A DNA stretch of 64,000 bases from Anthoceros angustus (GCA_010909165.1 VJWM01000103.1:682001-746000); one strand, 5' to 3'. Shown: positions 1-13,619, counted from the first letter of the stretch. A program made the numbers and translations. Notes: generated from the letters alone by a model not told the origin.

Positions 1-74
1 GTTGACCAGTGTCCGTTGAGCAAACTCTTATTCGTCATGACGAGGACTCATCAGCTCCCTGGCTATGCTGCCAG

Positions 75-531
75 GGCCGAAATCCGAGTGCAGTTTAGGC
101 ATGTTCCTGGAAACATATATAAGAGGAGCTTCGGCACCGACTTAGACCAGGCAACCAACGAGCTGGTGATCCGAGTCCAGCCGGATGAGGCCATCTATTT
201 GAAGATCAACAACAAGATCCCGGGGCTGGGCATGAGACTAGACCGGAGCAACCTCAACCTTCACTACGCTGACAGATACTCGGGCGAGATTCCTGATGCC
301 TACGAGCGACTGTTGCTGGACGCCATCGAAGGGGAGCGGCGCCTTTTCATCAGAAGCGACGAGCTGGATGCCGCCTGGGCCATCTTCACTCCCTTGCTGA
401 ACGAGTTGGAGTCCAAGCGGGTGGCACCGGAGCTCTACCCTTACGGCAGCCGAGGCCCCGCCGGAGCTCACTACCTTGCTGCCAAGTACAAGGTGAGATG
501 GGGCGATGTTGACACCGAAGCAGCGCAGTGA
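75..531 (+). CDS. G6PD: Glucose-6-phosphate 1-dehydrogenase, C-terminal exon (partial at window start)
   Basis: This is the last coding exon of glucose-6-phosphate dehydrogenase, the NADP-dependent first step of the oxidative pentose phosphate pathway. The reading frame matches the C-terminal beta+alpha domain of plant cytosolic isoforms, with the family blocks [57 protein letters not shown] and the terminal [10 protein letters not shown] followed by [10 protein letters not shown]. It stops at TGA 529-531. The exon probably begins near 75, after an acceptor reading gctgccag, with an Arg codon split across the junction; bases 1-74 are then intron and the in-frame ATG at 16 is not the real start. 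The absence of a transit peptide cannot be judged because the 5' exons lie outside the window. The gene converges on the AGT2 gene, with about 1 kb between the two stop codons. Confidence 0.95.
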
Positions 532-1544
532 GTCTCATTCCTTCATTTTTCTTGAAGATCCGGTTACGGGATGCCATAGGCGCAAGGAATTGCATAGACG
601 CAGACGACGCTCTTCAATTGTTGAAGTTCCAACATCTCGTGCTGTCATGTTGATATCTAAGACATCAACATGTGAGTCCGGTCTCCAGAAGCTTAGCCAT
701 TTAGAGATTGTAACAGACAATCCATCGTCCGCATCAGGCGATATAGATGCTCAGCTTGGTCATATCACGCACAGCGAAGCCAGTCGCGTTGCTGGTCGCA
801 AACATGAGCTGCAGGATCTAGCGGCCGGCTGCGAGAGTGTCCACAGAAGCGTCCGCAGTCAGAGATCAAGTCACATGATATGGAGTGTTTTGAGGTGGTC
901 TAGAAAATCCTAGATCTTCGACCCGTGGGTAAATATTTTAGGACTTTTTAGCAGGAAAGATAAATTGTGTTTATAGTTGAAAGTTTTAATTAGTGGTTTT
1001 TGTGACAGATTTTTCGTTATAATGGACTCATATCCCGCGGTGTTCTAGAATCAATGTTGATCCCAATTCCAACAACGAGGGTCAGAGGATCAGGCGAGTC
1101 CATTGTAGATTAGAGTTGTGGATACATATTGAGTCAGCTGGTAGGAGCTCGATCGTCCACTGAGCAAGCTTCCTCGGGCAAGCAGATTGTACGTGCAGCA
1201 CTCCACTCTGACCACTGCAAGTGCTTTTAACCGGCGTTCCTAGATGACATCGGCTTCAATTTCGATTACGCGTTGGGTGGTGCATCGAAGTAGCTTTGAT
1301 GACCACGGAAGTATGCTGGTTGGGATGTCAGTTACCATATAAAGGTCCGAGGACGTAAAACAATACCATATACGTCTAGGACTCTAATAATTTACAGGAA
1401 GTAGTTACCATTCCATTGGAGGAACTACCATAGATATGGAGGGTGCTCTACGAGCCTGTGCAAGAGTGACACTTTGTACGTTCTCTTCAAGCTTGCTTCC
1501 CGCGCAGCCGTGAACTGTACACAGCCTCTTCAAAAGATAGTCCT
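532..1544. other. Intergenic DNA between two convergent genes
   Basis: I see no supported coding exon here. The left part should hold the 3' UTR of the G6PDH gene and the right part the 3' UTR of AGT2. The short open frames on both strands lack recognisable domains. Confidence 0.6.
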
Positions 1545-3781
<2,237 letters not shown>

Positions 3782-4218
3782 TCTGTGCTGCGGCTTCAGT
3801 CTTTGGGCAGCTGTCCTTCGAGCTCGTCACTTACACAGGCCCCAGAATGCTCGAATTCTATGCCGTACGGGCCAACTTGGAATGGAGTGGCACAAGCTCC
3901 TGGCTCTCATCCCGGGAGAAGCTTTTTTCTGGGCTTATTCCTCTGTCAGGTAACTCCAGCTTCCTCGTAGACATGAGGCAGCTTAACAGTACTTATCAAC
4001 AACGTGGTTGCAGTCTAATTTTCTTTTTGGCCAAATGTACGGTAGTCTAATTTCGTAATTAAGATGTAGGTACCTAAGTACATGCACCTCTTTCTTTTCT
4101 ACTTACTGAGATGCTGAGATTGTGGAGTTTGCGGCTGGCATATGTTGTTGTGTTGTGTCTGTGCCCAATTTAAGTGGTTCTAATATGAGGTCTTGATATC
4201 CTGCCGCTATGGTATAGC
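3782..4218. other. Promoter and upstream region of AGT2
   Basis: Non-coding stretch upstream of the AGT2 start, which reads leftwards. No further gene is seen. An A-box-like stretch at 4202-4224 resembles the 5' part of a tRNA but lacks a matching B box. Confidence 0.5.
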
Positions 4219-4376
4219 GGTTAGTGGGTTACAATCTTGTTCCCATAACACCTTCACTGATCTAATTAGAGATGTTGTGGCTGTTGGTGGGATTGCTGGT
4301 TAGTGGGTTACAATCTTGTTCCCATAACACCTTCACTGATCTAATTAGAGATGTTGTGGCTGTTGGTGGGATTGCT
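4219..4376. repeat. Perfect 79-bp tandem duplication
   Basis: Two adjacent copies, 4219-4297 and 4298-4376, are identical over 79 bases (each begins ggttagtgggtta and ends gggattgctg). Identity without mismatches points to a recent duplication or a recent assembly join. Confidence 0.93.
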
Positions 4377-4726
4377 GCCATATCTCAGAAGCTGATTGTG
4401 ATGTAATACATACTTCCATAAAAGCCTTGTGTTGCTGGCGAATTTGGTTAGCATGAAGTTGTTGTTCTTTAAATGCACTCTTGAACCCTAAGGTATATCT
4501 CCAACTTATCAATAGCACTGCAATGGAATATAAAATTAAAAAAAAGGTACAAATCGACATGAGAATATGATTAGAGTTTGGTTCTATAAGTTGAAATTCT
4601 AGCCAAGGCATAAATTACTTCAGACTAATGATATTATTAAAAATAAATAAATTACGAATAATAACTCAAGTTCAAGATTTACAATCATAAGATCACCTTA
4701 GCTAAGGATATCAACATAATATCGTG

Positions 4727-4915
4727 CTCCTTCTTGTGGAGAGTGGTGGTGCTCCTTCCTAGGGAGAGTGGTGGTGCTCCTTCCTGTGGAGAGTGGTGGT
4801 GCTCCTTCCTGTGGAGATAGATGTTCCTTCCTGTGGAGAGTGGTGGTGTTCCTTCCGTGGAGTGGTGGTGCTCCTTCCTGGAGAGTTGTGTTCCTTCCTG
4901 TAGTACCTATCTTGG
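4727..4915. repeat. 25-bp minisatellite, about 7 units
   Basis: The unit reads roughly gctccttcctgtggagagtggtggt and is repeated about seven times with small internal deletions towards the right end. On the minus strand TATA-like AT-rich sequence lies upstream of the array (about 4955-5100), so the array would sit in the leader of any minus-strand transcript starting there. Confidence 0.88.
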
Positions 4916-5427
4916 GAGTGGTTTGTTTGAGGCGGTGCTCTCTTCGCTCGCGTATCTATATATTCAATCTTGATGTATGTGAGCTCCACTATATTCAAAT
5001 ATCATATATCCATCACAAAGCTTCTATGCTATGTCATCGAGGGCAATGATCTTGGCTAGGGCTCCTTTATCCTCAAGATGTTAAGCCTTATATATCAAGG
5101 AGCATATGAACTTATTATTAAAAGGAGCCGAGGATCTTTGTGTTGGCGAGAACTAGGGGTTGAACCCTCGGTGGAATATGTCTGCGTCGTTGGCGGATAA
5201 ATTGAAGATCCGAAGGCATAGAACCTTTTGAGGATAAAGTGAAGATTGACAAGGCATGGTACATCTTGGGTGACATGCGGTTCTTAAGCTATATGGAATG
5301 AGCCAATGGTTGGGAAGATATTTTCACATTCGAATCGAGGTGAAGATAAGGATGTTATCCAATTACAAGCTCATTATATTGGCGCTTTGAGTGCAGTGCT
5401 ACTGTGATTACATGCGAGGAGTTAATC

Positions 5428-5437
5428 TTTTATATAT
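5428..5437 (+). promoter_or_regulatory. TATA-like box before the 5.45 kb minisatellite
   Basis: The sequence tttatatatt lies just upstream of ggctacttgga, a short string also found in the 16.7 kb LTR-like module, and of the following tandem array. Promoter activity is inferred from composition only. Confidence 0.3.
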
Positions 5438-5451
5438 TGGCTACTTGGAGG

Positions 5452-5700
5452 CTAGGCCCTAGATGTTCTGGTGAGTGTTATGCAGGTGTTGCGTTTGAAT
5501 GCTAGGCCCTAGATGTTGCGGTGAGTGTTATGCCCTAGGTGTTGCGGTGATCTGGGCCCTAGATGTTGCGGTGAGTGTTATGCCCTAGATGTTGCGGTTG
5601 AGTGTTATGCCCTAGGTGTTGCGGTGAATGCTAGGCCCTAGATGTTGCGTTGAGTGCTATGCCCTAGGTGTTGCGGTTGCTAGGCCCTAGATGTTTGCGA
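5452..5700. repeat. About 30-bp minisatellite with core gccctagatgttgcggtgag
   Basis: Seven to eight imperfect units carry the core gccctagatgttgcgg or gccctaggtgttgcgg followed by tgagtgttat. Spacing varies between units because of small deletions. A further isolated unit recurs at about 6475-6505, inside the region leading into the decayed reverse-transcriptase element. Confidence 0.88.
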
Positions 5701-6639
5701 TTGATTGATGGTTGATTGATTGTGTGATTGTTGTGAGCTCTATTACATGTTCGTGAGTCCATTTTCATCTGATTCTTTGCTTATACGCTTTTCGGTTGGG
5801 CTTCTTTCTCTGAGGATCTCACCGGCTTTTAGGTCTTGAGTTACAGTGTGGGCGTTAGTTTGGTGGTTGGCGGTGGTCACATGGGTTGCACCCCTCTTGG
5901 TGGGGCCCTTTGGCGGCCTTTTGGGGTTCGCCATACAGACTCAAACTCTGTATGTCCGGTCAGTGGGGTCATTTGCCCTCGGTCCCGGTACCTCTTGACC
6001 TGTTACCCTTCAAGCGCTTGCAGGCCCTTTTCGTCCCCATCCAATGGGGCGATCCACACCCTCCGTGATCAAGGACACTCCTTGTCGATCATGCTCAACT
6101 CTCTGCGTCAAGGGGTGAAAACTCACCTCGGGCACATGCATAAAGATTTCGACCGGACTACAGGCTGCCCAAGTGCCTGCGACCTCCTCCACGTCCATTG
6201 CCCGGCTTTGGCGCCGGTAGCTTTCTCCTTGTGGTGCCTCTTTCTTCACAGGAATGGTTGCGGTCGGTGGATCACATCCTTGGGATGTTGAAACCCGCTT
6301 TCCATGTCGCGTATCTTCCGAGCTTCCTCGGCACCTTCACGATGATGCCGTCGGCATTTCGTCTTCCCTAGATCGCCTTGCACTCGATCCGGGATGAGTT
6401 AGCTTGGTGTCTCCTCCTTCTTCTCCCGATGGTGTCTTGATTGCACTAGGGGAGCTTTGAAACCAGTGAAGTTGCTAGGCCCTAGATGTTGCGTTTGAAT
6501 GCTAGGGCTCTTGAGGAGGCATGCGTCTTTGCCAAGTCCGGGCGGAATCTGCTCGGCGGTTGGAGCAGTCTGGGGTAATGCAACAAACCTCTGCAAGTTG
6601 CTTGGCGGGTGAATATGCCCGTGCTGGGCTCTTGACCCG
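5701..6639 (+). other. Leader of decayed retroelement, no intact frame
   Basis: This stretch joins the 5.45 kb minisatellite to the reverse-transcriptase remnant. It is GC-richer than the flanking AT-rich DNA and carries several short frames with stops. A stray copy of the minisatellite unit sits at about 6475. I infer that it is the 5' part of the same dead element. Confidence 0.4.
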
Positions 6640-8760
6640 TCCCTTTGGCCTCGCTTGAAGAGACAATTGCTGCCCTCCGTGCCTCCATCCGCCACCTAAG
6701 GATGCCATTCTCCCGGACATATCCGACTATGTCCCAGAGGATCCCTTCTCCCTGGACCGGGCGGCTTTTGCTCTGGCTCTCTCCACAACCCCTCGTCTTT
6801 CATCTGCCGGTTTGTCGGGAATGGTGTTCGAACACCTTAGGGACCTCTTTCTCCCGAAGATCCATCTAGCGGCTTTCGAGCTCTTTTCTCAGGCTGCTGC
6901 GGTGGCTCGTGGAGAGATGCCTCACCGGTTGTTGTTCTTGCGGCTAGTAGGCTTGTCGCTATGGACAAGCACACTTTCAGGCGTCGCCCACTCGCGGTTG
7001 GGAGGCCTTCATGCGGCTACTCGGCCGCACTATCTCTGATCGCTCCCTTCTCCAAAGACTTCAACCCCTTCAATTTGGCATTGCCACTCAGTGCAGTGCA
7101 TGGTGCTAGGGGTGGCTTGCCTTGATACCCACCGGATTGGGTAGTCTTACGGTGGATGTCGAGCGCCTTCAATACCATTTCGGGCGTCATCTTTGAGGAG
7201 CTTAGGGATCTTGGCGGCGTCTAGAGTCTTATACCCTTTGTCCGGTGCTTCTACGGAGGTCCTCCAACCTCTACTACCGGCCACAAAACGTCTCTTGAGT
7301 TTCGCCGTCTCGTCTTGGAATCGGCCCGGGTACGAAAGGCGACCCGCTGGCGGTGCTCTCTTCGCTATTGCTCACTGCTCTGGGGCCACGCCCTCTCCAG
7401 CATGTCTTCCTTCGTTGGCGGCGATTCTCACATCCTCGGGCACAGGGACAAAGTCAAGGAGGCCTTTGAGATATTCTCTTAGAGCTTTCGTTGGTGGGCT
7501 TGAAGGTCAAGATGTCCAAGTGCAGCGTTTGGTCTCGTCGGGATCACCTACTCTGCGGTTTCTGCTGGGAGATTGCTCGGCTCTTGATGCAGTTCTTGGG
7601 GTCCCCTTTGGTTCCCAGACTTCATTGGGAGCTTCTGGACAAGGCCCTTGCAGAGGACCTCTCCCATATTGAAGACCTCCTTTCTTTGGAGGATGCTCGG
7701 GTGGCCTTTGGAATCCTTTCCTTCTGTTTTTGCTAGGCGCCACAGGTACCTCATTCATCTGTTGCCTCAGTCTCGGTCCTTTTGTCCCGGGTTTGATCTG
7801 AAGATTATGGATACTCTTGGGGACATCTTGGGCTCGGGGCTTTTGAGTGCCACAGGCGACACGGCAAGCATCCACACTGTGCAATTTGGGCGTGGGGCTC
7901 TCATCGAGGTCTCTTCCGGCGGCTTTCTTGGGAGTTGGGCCCTCTGCCTGCCTTGGCTTCCGTTTCATCCTCCATGACAAGCCCTTTCTCGAGGATCTCG
8001 TATCAAGTGTGGAGGAGGGAACCTTCTCTCTCAATCGTCCTTGAGGCGGGCCGGAGACATGTTATCGGATGCTCGGAAGGACTTCCCTCCTTTCTCTACA
8101 TTTATCAGATGGCTTTAGGGATTGCGAGGCATCTCGCCGAGAAGCGGCTCGGGGCTTTTCGATCATCCTCCGGGACCCCTCCATCTCCGAGTCCACTAGG
8201 CGGCTCGCTCTTGTTACAGGAAGGAGGCGGTGCAGCTCTTGGCCCGCCCATGCATCTGAGGATTTCACATCGCGCAACCACCTTCACTCTGCGATGCGAT
8301 TCCGTCTCGGCCTACTCCGGCTGTGGCTTCTTCGCTCCTCACTTGTGAGTGCGGCTCTGCTCTTGGCGTCTCTGGTGTCCACCTTGCTCGTTGTCCCCAC
8401 GTCATCGCATTGCCACTCATGGCGCCATCCGTGGCGTCATGTTTGCCATTGCTTTCGAAAGTGGCTATATGGCTGGAGGGGCGGGAGTATACTCTTCTTA
8501 CAGTCGTTCAATCGGCGGACTTATACCTTGTCGTGGCGACCGGTTGTGGTGGCGGATGTAGTGGTTCACCACGCGTGGCGCCACCTCCGCCAGTCATCAA
8601 ATCCTGCTTTGCCGTCTGGACTCTCAAGGTCCGTAAGTATAGCAGGATGCAAGCGGGCCACCTCTTTATCCGCTTGCTCTAAAGCGTATGGGGCAATGGT
8701 GAGGACTTTGACAAATTCATCAAGTCTTGTGCCAAAGCTTACCATCTTGTGAGCATAGTG
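6640..8760 (+). mobile_element. Decayed reverse-transcriptase element, copy 1
   Basis: Fragments of one long protein can be followed through all three plus frames: SLEETIAALRASIRHLR, then GMVFEHLRDLFLPKIHL, the block around GGALFAIAH before the catalytic site, then VGLKVKMSKCSVWS, EDARVAFGILS, LPAAFLG, and a C-terminal part with CECGSALGVSGVHLARCPH. The order and spacing match a family of plant reverse-transcriptase (RVT_1-type) proteins with the downstream zinc-binding-like CxC...H region. The catalytic segment, normally xADD, reads VGGDSH here, so the active-site aspartates are not intact. Many frameshifts and stops show that the element is dead. I do not see terminal repeats or target-site duplications, so its exact ends and class (non-LTR or other) remain open. 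Confidence 0.75.
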
Positions 8761-11172
8761 CGGTCCCTCTCGTACTTCACATACTTCCGGCGGGTTTCTA
8801 TTGCTCTTCAGGCGCTCTCAGCGATTCTCCATAAGGCGGCGGCGGTGGGTGATGCCTTTTCCTCTTCCTCATGGTTTGCGGTAGTTTATTCTACACGCAT
8901 ATGACATTGTGAGTGCGATTGGTCACTTTAGGTAGGGAGCTCAGTTGCTCCTCTTCACTCTGACCCCCGGGTCCCCATTTGTTGTCCCTTCCTAGATGGT
9001 CTCTTTCCATCGTTCTTTCACCTCAATAAATCATTTCCTTAGCTAAGTACGTGCTATCCTGCAATAGAATGAAAGCAATATCCACAAAGATTTCAGACTA
9101 TATGCAATGCTACGAAAGCAATATCTACAAAGCAATTTAGTGACATGGACAAAAACATGGTGAAGTGTGCTACTTGTGAAGAGATCCTCCTCTTAACTTC
9201 TTGTTGGCTTATCATTTTGGGAGTTGCTAGTTGTCAAAAGTGTCATGATCTTTTGCTCCCAGTGTACACATGAGACGGTCATGATTGGCGAAGTCACTTA
9301 ATGCCTTTGCGGAGTGATCGAATGCTCCTCCAACTCAAGAGGAAGTACATACGTGCATGTGTACAAGTCGGAGTAGGAGTCGAAGTCCGGAGTTGTGACC
9401 ACAAACGGATTCGTCAAAAGCGGTACGAGAACTCAAATCTCGATTGTTCTCCTCTATACGTACATACTTTGCGGGGCATTAGATCGCAATTGTTCCTGGC
9501 AGCTGCTGTAAGCAGCATTCTTGGAGCACTGTAAAAGACAGAGTAGTGGTGAAGCATAAAGACCCATTTGACCCATTTGTTTGTGCGCTGGAGACTTGTT
9601 TTTTTGTTGTAAGTGGACAAGAGGTAACGGCGTCCAAGGAAGCTCAAGCCTGTCCAGGCTACGGTGCATGCGTAAGGCTCATACGGAATGTCAAGCCTTG
9701 TTTCTGATTGTGTGAAACCACGCCAGGCAGGCAGGCTTGACCTATGAACTATCCTGATGTCTTGTTAGTATGTTCGCAACATTCAAGTGACACGGCAGGT
9801 ACCCTGGCTGTCAAGCTAGATGATCCAACTAATTCCACCAGCTTCCATTCATGCAGCACGCCATTCAACGCACAAGGATTCAACAGACTGGAGATCTAGC
9901 AGCTCTTAATTCAGCAGCAGCCTGTAACCACAGCTGGCCGGAAGATCTTGCCCATGGGCCAATTGCTAAAACGCCTGCACTATTTCAGAGTACTCATGAG
10001 GAGGAGCGCTAGCGGCAGTGCTAGCCATGCTCACATTGGAGATACTGCATTCGCCTAAGTTCATCGAAAGTAATTAAAAGGCTCCACTGCCACCTCTTCG
10101 AGAGTTGCTCGCGCTGTCGTTGCTTCTTCCGCTCGTTCTATGCGGCGACATATAGAACCCTCAGGCTGGGCTCTGCTCTCTCCTCCAGCTGCGTTCCTTG
10201 GTTCTTGAGCGCAGGGTTGAGAGTCTGTACGGTCTTTCCCGTAAGATTCCCCCGGACCAAAGTATCGGGTTATCGGGTTCGAGGCATCGAGACGGGACAT
10301 CGATAGAGCATCAGGAGCAGTTTGTTTATTCTTTGTTTGATTTGTGTAGGTATTACTTGTGATTTCTGAATGATTCACTTCCCTTCCCGAGGCCGAATTA
10401 CAATGACTCCGACTGCGCAAACATGTACTTTTTATACATATCCATGTGTACAGATGTATGTAATGTTGTATGTATGTATGTATGTAGGTAAGTATGATGT
10501 GGCTAGAAAGGGCCAACGTTGAAATGGCGGCCTCGAAGGACAAGCACGATCCGGGTGGATCTGCAGGCCAGAGAAGTGTCAGATGCTGACAACCATAAAG
10601 AGCGGCAATGATGTAGATAGAGTATGACATTCCAGCGCACTGATTCCTGCACCCACCACTCCCGGGCAAGTGCCAAGATCTCGACACACTTTGGCATGCT
10701 GCCAGTGCGCAAGTCAAGCTTCCATCGCCTGCAGCCTGAGCTGACTGTGGGCCCTGTGTCCTACCCCGGCGAGCCTGCCGGCTGGCCCCGCCTGGGAGTC
10801 CCTTTTTCGAGGAACGTCGCCCAATCTAAATTTCTCCAAATTGAACAAGTCATTCTCCGGGATGGGGCACAGAAGGGGCTGCTAGTCTGGATGCCGGATG
10901 GGATCAGATCACAAGCAGGCTGGCTTGCTTGAGAGGGAAGCATGCATTTGACGAGATCCGGTATTCGCCACTGTTGAAACAGAAAACTACTCGGCAGGCC
11001 TGCGTCATTGGCATGGACGATGTCCCCGGCCTGCTAGTGGGATGCGGACGTGGGTGTAAACTTTCGGCACAATGGGTGTGGACTCGGGGGTCCGTCTGCC
11101 TCTCGCAGCGAGGCTCCGGAATTGTGGGTCTGTGAGATGCAGGGAGCTGACCCCTGACTTGCACAGACGGGG
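8761..11172. other. Gap with no supported gene
   Basis: The first few hundred bases continue the dead retroelement. Beyond about 9000 I find no exon with a known domain on either strand. A short tatgta microsatellite lies near 10450-10490. A long minus-strand frame at 10061-10717 contains that microsatellite and reads as non-coding. Two plus-strand frames (10624-10932 and 10929-11135) might be upstream exons of the membrane-protein frame that follows, but I could not link them. Confidence 0.5.
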
Positions 11173-11919
11173 ATGATGGTGCTCTCCAGTCTGCTGTTGC
11201 GTGGGAAGAGCCCTCGGAACTCCGACTGCTGTGCCTACATTGGGTGCGGCCTCCTTGGAGGGATATGCTACTCTCTGCTGCTGTGGCTGCTCAACCAGTG
11301 CACCCACTGCTTCTACACTGACCTGGTGCTCCACATGGTTACGCATGCTCCCCACGCTAGGATCCTGGTTTTTGGGGGCCTTCTCATCTTGACAGCTCTG
11401 GCGGGAGCCTCGTATCAATACTCTCCCCTCTCCTCCGCCGGGTCCTTGCTTCTGGCTGTCGGGGCTGCCGTCTGTTTCAGCTTGATGCTGTACGATCCTC
11501 TGCACTTCGTCTTCTCTGTAGGTGCAGCTTTGGGTGTATGTCTGTTTCACGAGTCCTGGGCAAGTATGGGCCCTGTGAACGGAGCTACCAAATTCGTTTT
11601 CTATCTCGCCTCCGCAGGTAAGACGCGTTGGCCTGCCCTTTCTGGATCACTTCATTTCGTATTGGTACCGACGTTGTTGTGCTTGTCGCTCGGTTTTGTG
11701 GCAGTGATTTGGGGAGGGAATGTCTGGCTTGCCACGCATCTTTGTAGTGCGTACCTTTTGGTCACCTTTTCAGGTTTGATCGTTTGTTCCTTGATTAGCC
11801 CTGCAATTGTCGCAGCCTGGAGCCAAGGACGTGCCTGTAGTGTAGCTCACGAGGGCTGCTCCTCCGTCCAGCTTGACCAGGCCGCCCAAGCCCTTCTTCT
11901 GCAGATTAGTATTGTATAG
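11173..11919 (+). CDS. Possible multi-pass membrane protein, unrecognised
   Basis: An open frame of 248 codons encodes a very hydrophobic protein with about six to eight candidate membrane segments, for example GGICYSLLLWLLNQ, ILVFGGLLILTALAGA, LLLAVGAAVCFSLML and LICSLISPAIV-like stretches. I do not recognise a family. The first ATGs (11173, 11176) follow cttgcacag, which could be a splice acceptor, so this may be a 3' exon of a longer gene. A weak intron may remove the middle: a donor after gcctccgcag near 11618 and an acceptor at tttgtggcag near 11703. It converges on the HAD hydrolase. The long open frame and regular hydrophobic periodicity favour a real gene, but there is no homology support. 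Confidence 0.4.
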   Translation: MMVLSSLLLRGKSPRNSDCCAYIGCGLLGGICYSLLLWLLNQCTHCFYTDLVLHMVTHAPHARILVFGGLLILTALAGASYQYSPLSSAGSLLLAVGAAVCFSLMLYDPLHFVFSVGAALGVCLFHESWASMGPVNGATKFVFYLASAGKTRWPALSGSLHFVLVPTLLCLSLGFVAVIWGGNVWLATHLCSAYLLVTFSGLIVCSLISPAIVAAWSQGRACSVAHEGCSSVQLDQAAQALLLQISIV

Positions 11920-12121
11920 ATCGGAACTTTAAACTCGCTTCAAATCCACAGCATCCCGACAGCTCGGTCAGGTAGCATCTTCACGGACTAGCTTCTAGAT
12001 GTGGCAGCAGCCGTCATTTTCATTGTCAAGCTAGGTGCAAGCCTGTTTTGCTTTCTGAAGAAATGCACTGTACAAGCACACGTAGCTCTAGCCCCAGAGG
12101 ACTTCCCTCACAAGACTCTGT

Positions 12122-12704
12122 TCACTTTCCAAGCATATTTGGAAGCAGAGCAGCAATTTGCTGAAAAGTTTCATCGACATTCCGGTGTAAGACACACTCG
12201 AATCCCAGCTCCTTTGCCACCTGCAAAATTCTCAGCGGTATCGTCGATGAAGATGGTGTCGTTGGGCTCAATCTTGGCCTCTTCGATGACATGCTTGAAA
12301 AGCTCCAGCTGGGGTTTGTGAATTCCAGCTTCCCAGGAAGGAAATGTCTGCTCCCGAGATGCCCAGCAATCCGGGTATTTTTGGAGCATATACTGCCAAT
12401 CCTCCCTCCCCATGTTGGACATGCAGAAGAGGTGAACATCCTGGTTTCTGCGCTTCACCTCTTGCACAAAGCCTACCATCTCGGCTAAGGGGCATACAGT
12501 GTCTCCGGTTCTCTCGATGGCCAACTCGATGTCAGCGAGGGGCAGTCCAAATCCGTCCCGTTTCGTACGCATGGGTTCGTCTGACCGGATGAGCCTCCAA
12601 AATCTGTCGGGATCCACGGGAGATACGTCTGCAGTAGTACTCCAGGTGAGCAACAATCCCCCAATGTCAAACACCAAGTTCTTGTATGCCCTTGCCGCAA
12701 CCAA
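12122..12704 (-). CDS. HAD-superfamily hydrolase with apparent frameshift
   Basis: The N-terminal 150 or so residues form a HAD-like fold: motif I VFDIGGLLLTWS (first Asp present, second replaced by Gly, as in the DxGG-type subgroup), motif II in CMSNMGREDW, a lysine in EAGIHKPQLELF, and motif III IFIDDTAEN. Immediately after DDTAEN the frame reads into 18 unrelated residues and stops at 12171. The expected family sequence, VAKELGFECVLHRNVDETFQQ, continues in another frame to a stop at 12122. Removing one T from the run in gagaattttgcagg would join the two, so this is a one-base insertion, a sequencing error or a recently damaged gene. The ATG at 12704 suits a soluble protein of about 194 residues. 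It is divergent from the bS21 gene, with 275 bp between the start codons. Confidence 0.8.
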
Positions 12705-12979
12705 CCCCTTTCCAGTCCGGAGACGAGGACAACCGCATAGGACGTTTGCGACCTGGAAAGGCCTCCGCCACGCTGCGAAACAGAAATGCAGTGAAGCAGC
12801 TGCGTAGTGGTTGGGGAATGCGTTTCAGCGCTTTGTCGTGGGTTTATGTGTTGTGTGCCACTATCTAGCTGGGCAGGTGTTGTGCAGCAAACTTTCACGA
12901 TCGCCCGTTGGAGCACGGGTGATGAGCGAACTTTCCCCCAACTCCAGTCCAGCTCTTGGATTATTAGGGCCAGATCGAG
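12705..12979. promoter_or_regulatory. Shared divergent promoter region
   Basis: Only 275 bp separate the start codons of the HAD gene (-) and the bS21 gene (+), so both promoters and both 5' UTRs must lie here or overlap the coding ends. No TATA box is obvious. Confidence 0.5.
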
Positions 12980-13619
12980 ATGTGGAGGACAGGAGCATCC
13001 CGGCTTTCCATTCTCCAGGCGGCGGTTTTGGAGTCGAAACAATCGTGGGGCCACGTTGCGCCGTTGAGGCAGGCTTTGGCTGCAGATGCTCCATGCCTGC
13101 GGGACGCCTTAGCAGGAAGTGAGCAACTGGTTCCATCCAGATCCTGGCACTGGGCAAGAGACGGGGCTTGGCATCCTCGTAGCTGGTGTGCTGGGCCGTC
13201 GGGGCTAGGGTTTGGTGCAGATGGTGGTCATGCTTTGGGAGGGAATGGCGGGGAAGGGGGTCTGCTTGCTGGCCCTCAGCCTCTGAGGGGGATGCAAGTG
13301 AGGCAGATCATGATCGACGTGAAGGACAACAACGTAGAAGCTGCTCTGCGGAAGTGGAAGAGGAAGATGAGGGAGGAGGGTCTCGTGACCCTCTACCGAG
13401 ATCAGCGCTACTGCGTGAAGCCGGCTGAGCAGCGGGTGCTGGATCGCAAGGCCAGGGACCTGAGAGTGGCGAAGAGGGAGTTCCGCTTCAAACTGAAATG
13501 GATCATGAACAGGCGATCCAGGTCGGTCTTGCTCCACCCTTTGCAAGGCTGTCTAGCAATGTTGCAGCCTCGCTCGTGGTGCACGTCTAACGTTTCATGG
13601 GTTTTGCAGAGGTTTCTGA
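12980..13619 (+). CDS. Organellar ribosomal protein bS21
   Basis: The core MQVRQIMIDVKDNNVEAALR through LRVAKREFRFKLKWI is the bacterial-type small-subunit protein S21, here with an N-terminal extension of about 104 residues that would serve for import into mitochondria or plastids. The model is join(12980..13521,13610..13619): an 88-nt GT-AG intron splits an Arg codon (cgatccag/gtcggt ... gttttgcag/a) and the last exon adds only the end of RRSRGF before TGA at 13617-13619. Without splicing the frame would run on to 13741 with no family resemblance. The extension is rich in Gly, Trp and Arg; I cannot tell which organelle it targets. The protein binds the 30S-like subunit near the 3' end of the small rRNA. 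Confidence 0.85.

Noticed and set aside
4202-4245. tRNA gene or tRNA-derived SINE suggested by an A-box-like stretch (tggtatagcggttagtg)
   Set aside because: There is no B box with GTTCGANTC at the right distance and the 5' and 3' ends cannot pair into an acceptor stem.
4727-5700. CRISPR-like array
   Set aside because: Units are directly adjacent or overlap with no unique spacers, and the genome is a plant nucleus.
10061-10717. 218-codon minus-strand open frame
   Set aside because: It runs through a tatgta microsatellite, has no recognisable domain and low-complexity amino-acid usage; most likely chance.
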